A stretch of DNA of 64,000 bases from positions 372,001-436,000 of the forward strand of contig NZ_VHIN01000022.1 in NCBI RefSeq assembly GCF_009805585.1, read 5' to 3'. Both the position numbers and the translations under genes were made by a program. A model generated the notes under the pieces. That model did no database searches. It was not told the origin of the DNA and saw nothing but the letters and a program-made list of their open reading frames with translations. Below are positions 15,350-24,037 of this stretch, one piece after another. How positions within the stretch are numbered: position 1 is the stretch's first letter; each line of letters starts with the position of its first letter. The stretch is from Glutamicibacter sp. JC586 (GTDB lineage Bacteria; Actinomycetota; Actinomycetes; Actinomycetales; Micrococcaceae).

Positions 15350-16975
15350 ATGCAGTCGCTAACTCTCCTGGCTCAAGGGGCAGCCGAGTCCACCAAGGTG
15401 GGCAATCCACTGGTGAATATCGCCATCTTTGTCGCTTTCGTGGGCATCACCCTGGTCATCGTGCTTCGGGCCTCTAAAAACAACAAGACCGCCGCCGATT
15501 ATTATGCTGGTGGACGTTCCTTTACCGGAACGCAGAACGGCACCGCGATCGCCGGTGACTACCTCTCGGCAGCATCCTTCCTAGGCATTGTTGGCGCCAT
15601 CGCCATCAATGGTTATGACGGATTCCTCTACTCCATCGGCTTCCTGGTCGCATGGTTGGTCGCATTGCTGTTGGTTGCTGAACTATTGCGCAACACCGGT
15701 AAGTTCACCATGGCCGACGTGCTCTCCTTCCGTCTCAAGCAGCGCCCGGTGCGTATTGCAGCAGCAATTTCCACCTTGGCTGTTTGTGTGTTCTACCTAT
15801 TGGCCCAGATGGCTGGCGCCGGGGCACTGGTGTCCCTGCTACTGGGTATCGACGAAAAACTGGGTCAGTCACTGGTCATCGTGATCGTTGGTGCCCTGAT
15901 GATCCTGTATGTACTGGTCGGTGGCATGAAGGGCACCACCTGGGTGCAGATAATCAAGGCCTGCCTGCTCATTGCCGGTGCGCTAATCATGACCGTATGG
16001 ACCCTTGCGATCTTCGGCTTCAACTTCTCTGAACTCTTGGGTAAGGCCGCCGAAGTTGCTGGTAACCCAGAAATTTTGAACCCGGGATTGCAGTACGGCA
16101 AGAGTGAAACCTCGAAGCTTGACTTCATCTCGCTGGCCTTGGCACTGGTACTGGGTACCGCTGGTTTGCCACACGTGCTGATGCGTTTCTACACGGTGCC
16201 TACCGCCAAGGAAGCTCGTAAATCCGTGGTGTGGGCGATCTGGTTGATCGGTGCCTTCTACCTGTTCACCCTGGTACTGGGGTTCGGTGCTGGTGCATTG
16301 ATTGGACCAGATCGGATCAAGGCTGCTCCAGGTGGCGTGAATTCGGCAGCGCCACTCTTGGCGTACGAACTAGGCGGAACGGTGTTGCTGGGTCTGATCT
16401 CGGCCGTAGCCTTCGCCACCATCTTGGCTGTGGTGGCCGGTTTGACCATCACCGCAGCGGCTTCCTTCGCTCACGATGTGTACGCTTCAGTGATCGCTAA
16501 GGGCAAGACCACCCCTGAGAAGGAAATGAAGGTGGCGCGACGTACCGTGCTGGTGATCGGTGTCTTCGCTATCGCCGGTGGTATTGGTGCTCAGGGGCAG
16601 AACGTGGCCTTCCTGGTGGCGCTGGCCTTCGCCGTGGCTGCCTCGGCCAACCTTCCAACTATCCTGTACTCGCTGTTCTGGAAGGGTTTCAAGACCCGCG
16701 GTGCAGTCTGGTCGATGTACGGTGGTTTGGGATCGGCACTGTTGCTGATTATTTTCTCGCCGGTCTTCTCTGGCTCGCCAACCTCGATGATCCCAAGTAT
16801 CGATATGTCCATCTTCCCGCTGGCCAACCCTGGCATCGTTTCGATTCCGCTGGCCTTCCTGCTCGGTTGGATCGGCTCGATTACCGACAAGGGAGTTGAA
16901 GATCGAACCAAGGCAGCTGAAATGGAAGTTCGTTCACTTACCGGCGTCGGTGCTGAAAAGGCAGTCGACCACTAA
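15350..16975 (+). CDS. Cation acetate symporter (ActP/MctC-like)
   Basis: A 541-residue SSS-family monocarboxylate symporter with about 13 helices. Diagnostic stretches are the early AIAGDYLSAASFLGIVGAIA, FYLLAQMAGAGALVSLLLG, and LPHVLMRFYTVPTAKEARKS. Relatives carry acetate, pyruvate, propionate or glycolate with sodium or protons. It follows the DUF485 gene without a gap, and a strong terminator ends the operon. Coding bias (G/C third positions, few rare codons) is stronger than in the paralogue at 10958, which suggests that this is the main expressed carrier. Confidence 0.93.
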   Translation: MQSLTLLAQGAAESTKVGNPLVNIAIFVAFVGITLVIVLRASKNNKTAADYYAGGRSFTGTQNGTAIAGDYLSAASFLGIVGAIAINGYDGFLYSIGFLVAWLVALLLVAELLRNTGKFTMADVLSFRLKQRPVRIAAAISTLAVCVFYLLAQMAGAGALVSLLLGIDEKLGQSLVIVIVGALMILYVLVGGMKGTTWVQIIKACLLIAGALIMTVWTLAIFGFNFSELLGKAAEVAGNPEILNPGLQYGKSETSKLDFISLALALVLGTAGLPHVLMRFYTVPTAKEARKSVVWAIWLIGAFYLFTLVLGFGAGALIGPDRIKAAPGGVNSAAPLLAYELGGTVLLGLISAVAFATILAVVAGLTITAAASFAHDVYASVIAKGKTTPEKEMKVARRTVLVIGVFAIAGGIGAQGQNVAFLVALAFAVAASANLPTILYSLFWKGFKTRGAVWSMYGGLGSALLLIIFSPVFSGSPTSMIPSIDMSIFPLANPGIVSIPLAFLLGWIGSITDKGVEDRTKAAEMEVRSLTGVGAEKAVDH

Positions 16976-17002
16976 AACAAGGTCAAACTGAATAACAAGT
17001 AA

Positions 17003-17043
17003 CTCTGGGAACCAACGGCAGTAGTTGGTTCCCAGAGTTTTTT
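17003..17043 (+). terminator. Terminator after the DUF485-symporter operon
   Basis: A perfect 14-bp stem (CTCTGGGAACCAAC with its complement at 17024-17037) around a seven-base loop, followed by six T residues. It is one of the clearest terminators in the window and separates the operon from the convergent Lrp-type gene. Confidence 0.95.
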
Positions 17044-17053
17044 GTGCGCACAG

Positions 17054-17527
17054 CTAGTTGGAGTTTTTGATGCAGTGGCGTAACAGGGCGGTAGTTCGAT
17101 AAGGCACCAGCTGGGCCATCGACAGGGCAGAGTCAGCGCGGTTCACACCTTCGATATGTAGCAGTTGGCCATGAACGCCAAAAAGCTGTTCGGCATCTTT
17201 GGCCGCGACGCGCACCAAAATATCGGCATTGCCCGTCAGGCCGTGAGCTTCAAGGACTTCTGGGATGGTGGCCAATTTGGCGGTAATTTCTTCGAGGTAG
17301 CGCTGATCGACGTGCAGCTCGATGAAGGAGAGCAAGCCGTAGCCTAACGCGGCTGGAGGGATGCGGCGGTCCGGATTTTCTAGAACCTCGTTCTCTAACC
17401 GAGTTAGGCGAGTCTGCACCGTATTTCGTCCCAAGTTCAACGCGGTCGCGATCGCGGAGCCGGTACGTCTTTTGGCGGTGGCCAGCGCGAGCAAGATTCG
17501 TCGATCTGTCATGTCTAAGAGGTGCAT
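17054..17527 (-). CDS. Lrp/AsnC-family regulator
   Basis: A 157-residue feast/famine regulator with an N-terminal helix-turn-helix (about 1-50; GSAIATALNLGRNTVQTRLTRLE) and an AsnC/RAM ligand domain (about 65-140; GLTGNADILVRVAAKDAEQL). It is divergent from the 2-oxoacid dehydrogenase genes, the usual arrangement for BkdR-type control of branched-chain keto acid catabolism, in which a branched-chain amino acid is the effector. The start is uncertain: ATG 17527 fits the family's N-terminus (LLDMTDRRIL), and a GTG at 17536 is possible; neither has a good ribosome site. Confidence 0.9.
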   Translation of the reverse strand: MHLLDMTDRRILLALATAKRRTGSAIATALNLGRNTVQTRLTRLENEVLENPDRRIPPAALGYGLLSFIELHVDQRYLEEITAKLATIPEVLEAHGLTGNADILVRVAAKDAEQLFGVHGQLLHIEGVNRADSALSMAQLVPYRTTALLRHCIKNSN

Positions 17528-17685
17528 AATGAGCACGTTAGCACTAGCTGATGGGGATAAATAGGGCGTTTTGCGCTAATTTTTCGCTGACCATTGTGCG
17601 ACTTGCTTTACGTGAGTAGCATCACACTTAGCGGGGTTCGATGAGGAATCTCGCCAACGACTACGTGAAAGTAAGGATGCCGATC

Positions 17686-18792
17686 GTGTCCACACAGCAC
17701 ATGGACGTAGCCGCCGGATGCCTACCAACGCATCAGCTGCTGAACGTCGACGGGAAACGAATCCCAGACGAAGAACTTGACCACCACCTCAAAGAGCTCA
17801 AGGAAGCTGACCTTGCGGATTTTTTGCGCGACATGATCGTGCTGCGCCGCATGGACAACGAGGCCACCGCCCTGCAGCGCCAGGGGCAGCTGGGGCTCTG
17901 GGCACCATTGCTCGGTCAGGAAGCTGCACAAATTGGTTCGGTACGAGCCACCGAAAATGATGACTTCATTTTTCCGTCCTATCGCGAACATGGTGTCGCA
18001 TGGGCCAGGGGAGTGCAGGCAGAGGACCTGCTCAGCGTATGGCGCGGGGCTCAAGCCAGTGGATGGGATCCGAACGAAGTCAACATCGCCTGTCAACAAA
18101 TTGTCATCGGATCTCAAGCGCTACACGCAGCCGGTTACGGTATGGGCATCAAATTTGATGGTGGCAAACAGGTTTCAGTGGCGTACTTCGGGGATGGCGC
18201 CACCAGCCAGGGTGACGTGAATGAAGCGATGATTTTTGCAGCCAGCTATCAAGCGCCCGTACTTTTCTTCTGCCAGAACAACCAGTGGGCCATCTCAGAG
18301 CCGGTAGCTTTGCAAAGCCGCACGCAGATTGCCGACCGCGCCCATGGATTTGGGCTGAAAACCTGGCGGGTCGACGGCAACGACATCCTGGCCGTCTATG
18401 CGGCCACCAAGGCAGCACTTGCTCATGCGCGGCACGGTTTAGGCCCCACATTCATTGAGGCCGTTACCTATCGCATGGGTTCACACACCACAGCCGATGA
18501 TCCCACCAGATATCGCAAGGCCGAGCAGCTTGAAGAGTGGAAAGCCAAGGACCCGATCGACCGGTTGGTGAAGTACCTGCATGAACTTGGTGCGGACGTT
18601 CAGTCCTATCAGCAGCGTGCGGAAAATGCTGCTGACGATATGGCGGCAAAACTGCGTGCCGCCATCACCAGCATGGAAGATCCGCAGGCTGAAGAACTCT
18701 TCACCAATGTATATGCAGAAGAGCACGAACCAACCCAACGGTCGGCAAAGCAGTACTTGGATTATTTGGCTGACTTTGAGGGTGGTGAATGA
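17686..18792 (+). CDS. 2-oxoacid dehydrogenase E1 alpha subunit
   Basis: Thiamine-diphosphate-dependent E1 alpha (about 368 residues) of a branched-chain-keto-acid or pyruvate dehydrogenase complex. The ThDP/magnesium motif GDGATSQGDVNEAM-to-NNQWAIS is intact, and the phosphorylation-loop region RMGSHTTADDPTRYR is conserved. With E1 beta it decarboxylates the 2-oxoacid and passes the acyl group to lipoyl-E2. I place the start at GTG 17686 with TAAGGA eight bases upstream; the frame is open to an ATG at 17641. Similarity in order and style to the M. tuberculosis Rv2497c-Rv2495c complex favours branched-chain substrates, by inference. Confidence 0.9.
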   Translation: MSTQHMDVAAGCLPTHQLLNVDGKRIPDEELDHHLKELKEADLADFLRDMIVLRRMDNEATALQRQGQLGLWAPLLGQEAAQIGSVRATENDDFIFPSYREHGVAWARGVQAEDLLSVWRGAQASGWDPNEVNIACQQIVIGSQALHAAGYGMGIKFDGGKQVSVAYFGDGATSQGDVNEAMIFAASYQAPVLFFCQNNQWAISEPVALQSRTQIADRAHGFGLKTWRVDGNDILAVYAATKAALAHARHGLGPTFIEAVTYRMGSHTTADDPTRYRKAEQLEEWKAKDPIDRLVKYLHELGADVQSYQQRAENAADDMAAKLRAAITSMEDPQAEELFTNVYAEEHEPTQRSAKQYLDYLADFEGGE

Positions 18793-19796
18793 TCATGGCA
18801 ACCACCATGCTCAAAGCATTAAACAAGTCTCTACACGATGCGCTGAGCGATGATGAAAAAGTCATCTTGCTCGGTGAGGATATCGGAACCCTAGGTGGTG
18901 TCTTCAGGGTCACCGACGGGCTCAAAGCAGAGTTCGGTGAACACCGTGTTGTGGATACACCGCTAGCCGAATCGGGAATTGTGGGAACTGCCATTGGCTT
19001 GGCCTACCGAGGTTACCGCCCGGTGGTGGAGATCCAATTTGATGGCTTCACCTATCCTGCTTTTGATCAGCTGGTCTCGCAGTTGGCCAAATTGCATTAC
19101 CGTTCGCGGGGCCGAGTGAAGATGCCGGTGACCGTGCGTATTCCTTATGGCGGCGGCATCGGTTCTCCTGAGCATCACTCGGAATCACCGGAAGCCTACT
19201 TTGCACACACTGCAGGGCTTCGCGTATTTGCGCCCTCCAGTGTGGAAGATGCCTACGCAATGCTCCGTCAGGCCATTACCTGTGATGATCCAGTGATCTT
19301 CTTTGAACCAAAACGTCGATATCACGAGAAGACTGATGTTCAGCTCGGTGAAGTGCACCCAGATGCATCACCTAAGGCGAAAGTACTTCGAGAAGGTAAG
19401 GATGTGACGGTCGTGGGATATGGGCCGACCACCTACACCTTGTCCGAAGCCGCACTAGCCGCCGAGGACGAAGGCATCAGCCTAGAAGTGATTGATCTGC
19501 GTAGCCTGGATCCGCTGGATATGGATACCATCGCGCAATCGGTGCAACACACCGGCAAGCTCGTAGTAGTCCACGAGGCTAGCCGAACGGCCGGCCTTGG
19601 CGCAGAGATCTGTGCCGAGATTACCGAACGCTGTTTTGATTACCTGGAGCATGCGCCGTTGCGAGTCACCGGGTTCGATATTCCCTATCCTCCTTCCCGA
19701 CTCGAAAGCCATCATTTACCTGACCTTGATCGGGTGATGCATGCGGTAGATACCGTCATGAACCACCATGAGGCTACCGAAGGAGCTGCCAAGTGA
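18789..19796 (+). CDS. 2-oxoacid dehydrogenase E1 beta subunit
   Basis: A 335-residue E1 beta subunit. VILLGEDIGTLGGVFRVTDGL, DTPLAESGIVGTAIGLA and QLAKLHYRSRGRVKMPVTVR are signature regions, and the C-terminal transketolase domain contains VVVHEASRTAGLGAEI. It pairs with E1 alpha as an alpha2-beta2 tetramer. The ATG overlaps the E1 alpha stop by four bases (ATGA), so the subunits are made in a fixed ratio. A second in-frame ATG two codons downstream is possible. Confidence 0.93.
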   Translation: MIMATTMLKALNKSLHDALSDDEKVILLGEDIGTLGGVFRVTDGLKAEFGEHRVVDTPLAESGIVGTAIGLAYRGYRPVVEIQFDGFTYPAFDQLVSQLAKLHYRSRGRVKMPVTVRIPYGGGIGSPEHHSESPEAYFAHTAGLRVFAPSSVEDAYAMLRQAITCDDPVIFFEPKRRYHEKTDVQLGEVHPDASPKAKVLREGKDVTVVGYGPTTYTLSEAALAAEDEGISLEVIDLRSLDPLDMDTIAQSVQHTGKLVVVHEASRTAGLGAEICAEITERCFDYLEHAPLRVTGFDIPYPPSRLESHHLPDLDRVMHAVDTVMNHHEATEGAAK

Positions 19797-21097
19797 TGAC
19801 AGATCAGACTTTTAAGCTTCCAGATCTTGGAGAGGGCCTGACCGAATCTGAGGTGTTGAACTGGAAAATCAAAGTGGGCGAGCACGTGGCCTTAAACCAG
19901 GTGATTGCAGAGGTGGAGACCGCCAAGGCCGTTGTCGAACTTCCCTCGCCGTTTGCCGGAGTAGTGCAGCAAATCCACGCTGAGCAAGGACAAGTAGTGC
20001 AGGTAGGTGGGCCACTTGTTACCTTCGGTGATCAGGTCAACACTCAAAGCTCACCTGAGACTGGAAAGCCAAATGAAGCAGCGGGAGCGCAGCGCACCCC
20101 TACGCTCGTTGGTTATGGTGCTCCTGCGTCTACCGGTGCCCGACCCCAGCGCAAGGTGCGAAACTCACGGTCTAGTGCCGCCCCGGTTGCTTCCAACCAC
20201 GCGAGCGTTCAACGTTCGGTGACTCGTTGCACTCCTCCGGTGCGAAAGCTCGCCCGAGATCACGGAGTGGATATTTCGGCGCTCGCCGGAAGCGGCGAGG
20301 ATGGTCTGGTGCTGCGCAGAGACGTTCAGCAAGCAATAGATGCTGGTGGCCAGGTAACTGAGTTGTCCAGGCCCCAACCGCTCACTGCTCCTGGAACCGG
20401 CGATCGACATGTGAAGATCACCGCGGTACGCCGAGCTACTGCCAAGGCCATGGTGGCTTCTGCTTTTACCGCACCACACGCCACCGAGTTCTTAACCATC
20501 GATGTCACCGAATCGATGGAGTTGGTTCAGCGCTTGCGTTCGCATCCCTTGATGAAGGACGTGAAGCTGAATATCACTACGCTGACGGTATTGGTTGTTA
20601 GCCGATTGTTGCAGACTCACCGGTCGCTGAACTCCACCTGGGATGAGGGGGCAGACGAGATCATTGAGTTTGGTTCTGTGAATCTTGGCATGGCGGTTGC
20701 TAGCGATCGTGGATTGCTGGTCCCGGTGCTTAAGGAAGCTCAAGGGATGCCATTGGCTCAACTCGCTTCAGCTCTGAGTCAAATTATTGAGCAGGGGCGG
20801 GCCGGAACGCTGTCTCCAGCACAACTGACCGGTGGCACTTTCTCGATTACGAATGTTGGTGTGTTTAGTGTTGATGCCGGTACGCCGATTTTGCCACCGG
20901 GTCAGGCGGGCATTTTGGCACTAGGCCAAGTGAAGCGACGGCCTTGGGAGTATCAAGATGAAGTAGCGCTTCGCCATACCATGACGCTGGCCTTGTCCTT
21001 CGATCACAGAGTGGTCGATGGCAAAGAAGCAAGCGAGTTCCTCTCAAGTGTCGGAACTGTTTTACATGACCCCGCAATGATGAATATTTTTATTTGA
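19793..21097 (+). CDS. Dihydrolipoyl acyltransferase E2
   Basis: A 434-residue E2 with three modules: one lipoyl domain (1-80, lipoyl-lysine K45 in EVETAKAVVEL), an E3-binding domain (about 140-180; TPPVRKLARDHGVDISALAG) and a catalytic acyltransferase domain ending in LSFDHRVVDG, with the active-site His and Asp. Linkers are Ala/Pro/Ser-rich. It forms the complex core. GTG 19793 and ATG 19796 are both usable starts and overlap the E1 beta stop. No dihydrolipoamide dehydrogenase gene follows, so E3 must come from elsewhere in the genome. Confidence 0.93.
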   Translation: MMTDQTFKLPDLGEGLTESEVLNWKIKVGEHVALNQVIAEVETAKAVVELPSPFAGVVQQIHAEQGQVVQVGGPLVTFGDQVNTQSSPETGKPNEAAGAQRTPTLVGYGAPASTGARPQRKVRNSRSSAAPVASNHASVQRSVTRCTPPVRKLARDHGVDISALAGSGEDGLVLRRDVQQAIDAGGQVTELSRPQPLTAPGTGDRHVKITAVRRATAKAMVASAFTAPHATEFLTIDVTESMELVQRLRSHPLMKDVKLNITTLTVLVVSRLLQTHRSLNSTWDEGADEIIEFGSVNLGMAVASDRGLLVPVLKEAQGMPLAQLASALSQIIEQGRAGTLSPAQLTGGTFSITNVGVFSVDAGTPILPPGQAGILALGQVKRRPWEYQDEVALRHTMTLALSFDHRVVDGKEASEFLSSVGTVLHDPAMMNIFI

Positions 21098-21123
21098 GAC
21101 TGAACAAGAGTTGACTCGGTAAG

Positions 21124-21180
21124 AATATTGTTCAACGAACGACTAAATGGATTTCAAGCATTGCTTTCATGAATATTCAT
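21124..21180. promoter_or_regulatory. Upstream motifs of the first peptide ABC operon
   Basis: TTCAACGAA at 21131-21139 (preceded by GAATATTG) also occurs upstream of the second ABC operon at 26788-26796. ATGAATATTCAT at 21169-21180 is a perfect 12-bp palindrome. Both lie 110-170 bases before the binding-protein gene and may bind a regulator shared by the two operons; no clear promoter hexamers were identified. Confidence 0.35.
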
Positions 21181-21293
21181 TGGTTGTTTCGCAATTTTTG
21201 ATGTAATCTCATTCACTACGTGCTATAGCTCACGCTCACGCGCACGGCTCTGCGAAACGCAGAAGCAGCAACCTTATGTTGAGGAGAAATAAG

Positions 21294-22925
21294 ATGCGAT
21301 ACTCGCACGCATCTAAGGCTGTCGTTCTTTCAGCAGCCTTGGCACTGACCCTGTCGGCTTGTGGAGGCGGTTCAAGTGATTCCGCCAGCGGTGAAGGGGA
21401 CGGCTCCTACGTCGTCACCGCTAACACCACCGAACCGCAGAATGGTCTTTTACCAGCTAACACCAACGAAGTTGGTGGCGGTCGTGTCATGGACCTGCTC
21501 TTCACGGGTTTGGTCAGCTATGACGCAAAGGGTAAACCAGTCAATGAACTCGCAGAGTCCATTGAATCCAAGGATTCACAGAACTACACCATCAAGATCA
21601 AGTCTGGTCAGACTTTCTCCGACGGTTCCCCGGTAACTGCTGCTTCGTTCGTGGACGCTTGGAACTTCGGTGCCGCAGCCAAGAACGCTCAGCTGAACTC
21701 CTACTTCTTCGAGTCCATCGAGGGCTACGACAAGGTAAGTGCCGAGAAGTCCAAGGAAGACAAGATGTCGGGTCTGAAGGTTGTCGATGACACCACCTTC
21801 ACCGTTAAGCTGGCTCAGCCTGAGTCTGACTTCCCGTTGCGTCTGGGCTACACCGCATTCATGCCGTTGCCTGAGGCAGCATTCGAGGATCCTAAGGCCT
21901 TCGGCGAAAAGCCAGTTGGCAACGGTCCATACAAGCTGACCGAGTGGAATCACGACGTCAACCTGAAGATGGACGTCAACGACAAGTATGACGGCCCTCG
22001 TAAGGCCGCTAACGGTGGCATTGACTTCAAGGTTTACCAGTCCACCGATTCTGCCTACTCTGATCTGCAGTCCGGTAACTTGGACGTGCTCGACCAGATT
22101 CCTCCAGGACAGCTCGCTTCCTACCAGGATGACTTGGGCGAAAACTCGGTCAACTCGCCATACGCTGGTAACGCGACCATCACCATTCCAAGCTACTTGG
22201 ACCACTTCAAGCAAGACGAAGAGGGCAACCTACGTCGTGCTGCAATTTCCAAGGCTATTGACCGTCAGCTGATCATCGACAAGGTGTACCAGGGTGGCAA
22301 GTCAATCGCTAAGGACTTCACCGCACCAGTGCTCGAAGGTTACAGCGATTCGCTACCTGGTAGCGACGTACTGAACTTCGATGGTGATGAGGCTAAGAAG
22401 CTGTGGGCTGAGGCTGACAAGATCAGCAAGTGGGATGCCGACAAGGAATTCACCGTTGGCTACAACGTTGATGGTGCCGGCAACAAGGAATTTGTTGAGG
22501 CAGTTGTTAACCAGCTGAAGAACAACTTGGGCATCAAGGCTAGCGCTCAGTCGTTCAGCTCCTTCAAGGAACTACGCGCCAAGGTCACTGCCTACACCAT
22601 GACCGGTAGCTTCCGTACCGGCTGGCAGGCTGACTACCCATCGCTCTACAACTTCCTGGGCCCACTATTCGGCACCGGCGCAGGTTCGAACGATGGCAAG
22701 TACTCCAGCAAGGAATTCGACGATGCACTGGCCAAGGGCCTAGCAGCAACGGACCCAGCAGAGGGCGCAAAGACCTTCAACGAGGCACAGGAGATTCTGT
22801 TCAAGGATCTTCCAGCAATTCCACTGTGGTACCAAGCTGTTCAGGGCGGTTGGAGCACAAACGTTTCCAACGTTGAGTTCGGCTGGAACGGTGTTCCACT
22901 GTACAACGAAGTCACTGGTAAGTAA
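21294..22925 (+). CDS. Peptide-type ABC substrate-binding lipoprotein (first operon)
   Basis: A 543-residue family-5 solute-binding protein (DppA/OppA type). A lipoprotein signal peptide ends at TLSAC with the lipidated Cys at residue 23, followed by a Ser/Gly linker, then the two-lobed binding fold (PVNELAESIESKD, SDGSPVTAASFVDAWNF, KPVGNGPYKLTEW, AAISKAIDRQLIIDKVYQG are typical). It captures oligopeptides or related nickel- or sugar-like ligands at the outer membrane face. ATG 21294 has GAGGAG seven bases upstream; an earlier start at 21276 is rejected. A hairpin lies between this gene and the permease genes. Confidence 0.95.
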   Translation: MRYSHASKAVVLSAALALTLSACGGGSSDSASGEGDGSYVVTANTTEPQNGLLPANTNEVGGGRVMDLLFTGLVSYDAKGKPVNELAESIESKDSQNYTIKIKSGQTFSDGSPVTAASFVDAWNFGAAAKNAQLNSYFFESIEGYDKVSAEKSKEDKMSGLKVVDDTTFTVKLAQPESDFPLRLGYTAFMPLPEAAFEDPKAFGEKPVGNGPYKLTEWNHDVNLKMDVNDKYDGPRKAANGGIDFKVYQSTDSAYSDLQSGNLDVLDQIPPGQLASYQDDLGENSVNSPYAGNATITIPSYLDHFKQDEEGNLRRAAISKAIDRQLIIDKVYQGGKSIAKDFTAPVLEGYSDSLPGSDVLNFDGDEAKKLWAEADKISKWDADKEFTVGYNVDGAGNKEFVEAVVNQLKNNLGIKASAQSFSSFKELRAKVTAYTMTGSFRTGWQADYPSLYNFLGPLFGTGAGSNDGKYSSKEFDDALAKGLAATDPAEGAKTFNEAQEILFKDLPAIPLWYQAVQGGWSTNVSNVEFGWNGVPLYNEVTGK

Positions 22926-22974
22926 TTTCAGCTTTCGGACTGGTCAAGTCCTAAAATAGCTGAAAGGCACGTCG

Positions 22975-23004
22975 AGGGAGACCCTGCTATAAGTGGGTCT
23001 CCCT
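22975..23004 (+). terminator. Intra-operon hairpin after the first binding-protein gene
   Basis: AGGGAGACCC pairs perfectly with its complement at 22995-23004 around a ten-base loop. There is only a weak T tract, so it is probably a stabilising or partially terminating hairpin that lets the binding protein be made in excess over the membrane proteins. Confidence 0.6.
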
Positions 23005-23110
23005 TTGGCGTGTTGATCTGCCTCCCAAAAATAAACGTCGAGTTAATTATCGACGGAAAGAGGGAAATAATGGCCATGTGCCCTCCGGCATCTCGAGGTG
23101 AGATGCACGC

Positions 23111-24037
23111 ATGTTAAGTTTCATGCTCAAACGAATCGCGCAGCTGATTCCAGTCTTTATTGGCGCAACCTTGCTTGTCTACTTCTTGGTATTTGCCACC
23201 CCGGGTAATCCGATTGAAGCGTTGTCCGGTGGAAAGCCAATGTCTGACGCAACCCGCGCTGCTTTGGAAGCACAATACAACTTGGATAAGCCCTTCTGGG
23301 TTCAGTACGGGTTATACCTGAAAAACCTGCTGACTTTCGACCTCGGAACCTCGTTCTCAGGTCAGGAAGTCTCGGCCATGTTGGGTAGGGCATTCCCAGT
23401 AACTGCACGACTAGCGATTCTCGCGCTACTCATCGAGGGCATCTTCGGCATCATCTTTGGTGTTATCGCCGGTATGCGCAAGGGCAAGTGGTTCGACTCA
23501 ACCATCCTCATTGCATCGCTGATCGTTATCGCAGTTCCAACCTTCGTTCTGGGCTTCGTATTGCAGTTTGTTGTTGGTGTGAAGCTTGATCTGGTGAAAC
23601 CAACGGTTTCCGGGTCCGCGACCTGGGGCGAACTCTTCCTCCCAGCTCTCGTACTTGGTCTCGTCTCATTGGCCTATGTTGTTCGCTTGACCCGTACTTC
23701 GGTGATCGAGAACAAGAGCGCCGACTTTGTACGTACCGCGACGGCCAAGGGCTTGAGCCGTCGTCGTGTCATTACCGTACACATCCTGCGTAACTCGCTG
23801 ATTCCAGTTGTGACCTTCCTCGGCGCCGATCTCGGTGGCCTGATGGGTGGCGCGATTGTCACCGAAGGTATCTTCAACGTTCCTGGTGTGGGCCATTTGC
23901 TCTATCAAGCAATTCAGAAGGGCGAAACACCGACCGTTGTTGCAGTCGTCGGTGTTTTGGTTATCGTCTTCGTCGTCGCCAACCTGGTTGTAGATATGCT
24001 GTACGCACTGCTTGACCCAAGGATCCGTTATGCCTGA
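23111..24037 (+). CDS. Peptide ABC permease, DppB type (first operon)
   Basis: A 308-residue permease with six helices of the binding-protein-dependent type. The EAA loop that docks the ATPase is visible as RTATAKGLSRRRVITVHILRN followed by the LGGLMGGAIVTEGIF segment. Size and layout match DppB/OppB. It starts at ATG 23111 and its last eight bases overlap the next permease gene, so the two are coupled. It transports the ligand delivered by the lipoprotein encoded at 21294. Confidence 0.94.
   Translation: MLSFMLKRIAQLIPVFIGATLLVYFLVFATPGNPIEALSGGKPMSDATRAALEAQYNLDKPFWVQYGLYLKNLLTFDLGTSFSGQEVSAMLGRAFPVTARLAILALLIEGIFGIIFGVIAGMRKGKWFDSTILIASLIVIAVPTFVLGFVLQFVVGVKLDLVKPTVSGSATWGELFLPALVLGLVSLAYVVRLTRTSVIENKSADFVRTATAKGLSRRRVITVHILRNSLIPVVTFLGADLGGLMGGAIVTEGIFNVPGVGHLLYQAIQKGETPTVVAVVGVLVIVFVVANLVVDMLYALLDPRIRYA

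Noticed and set aside
23674-23908. Minus-strand frames over the EAA loops of the permease genes
   Set aside because: They mirror the conserved permease coding sequence and have no start signals.
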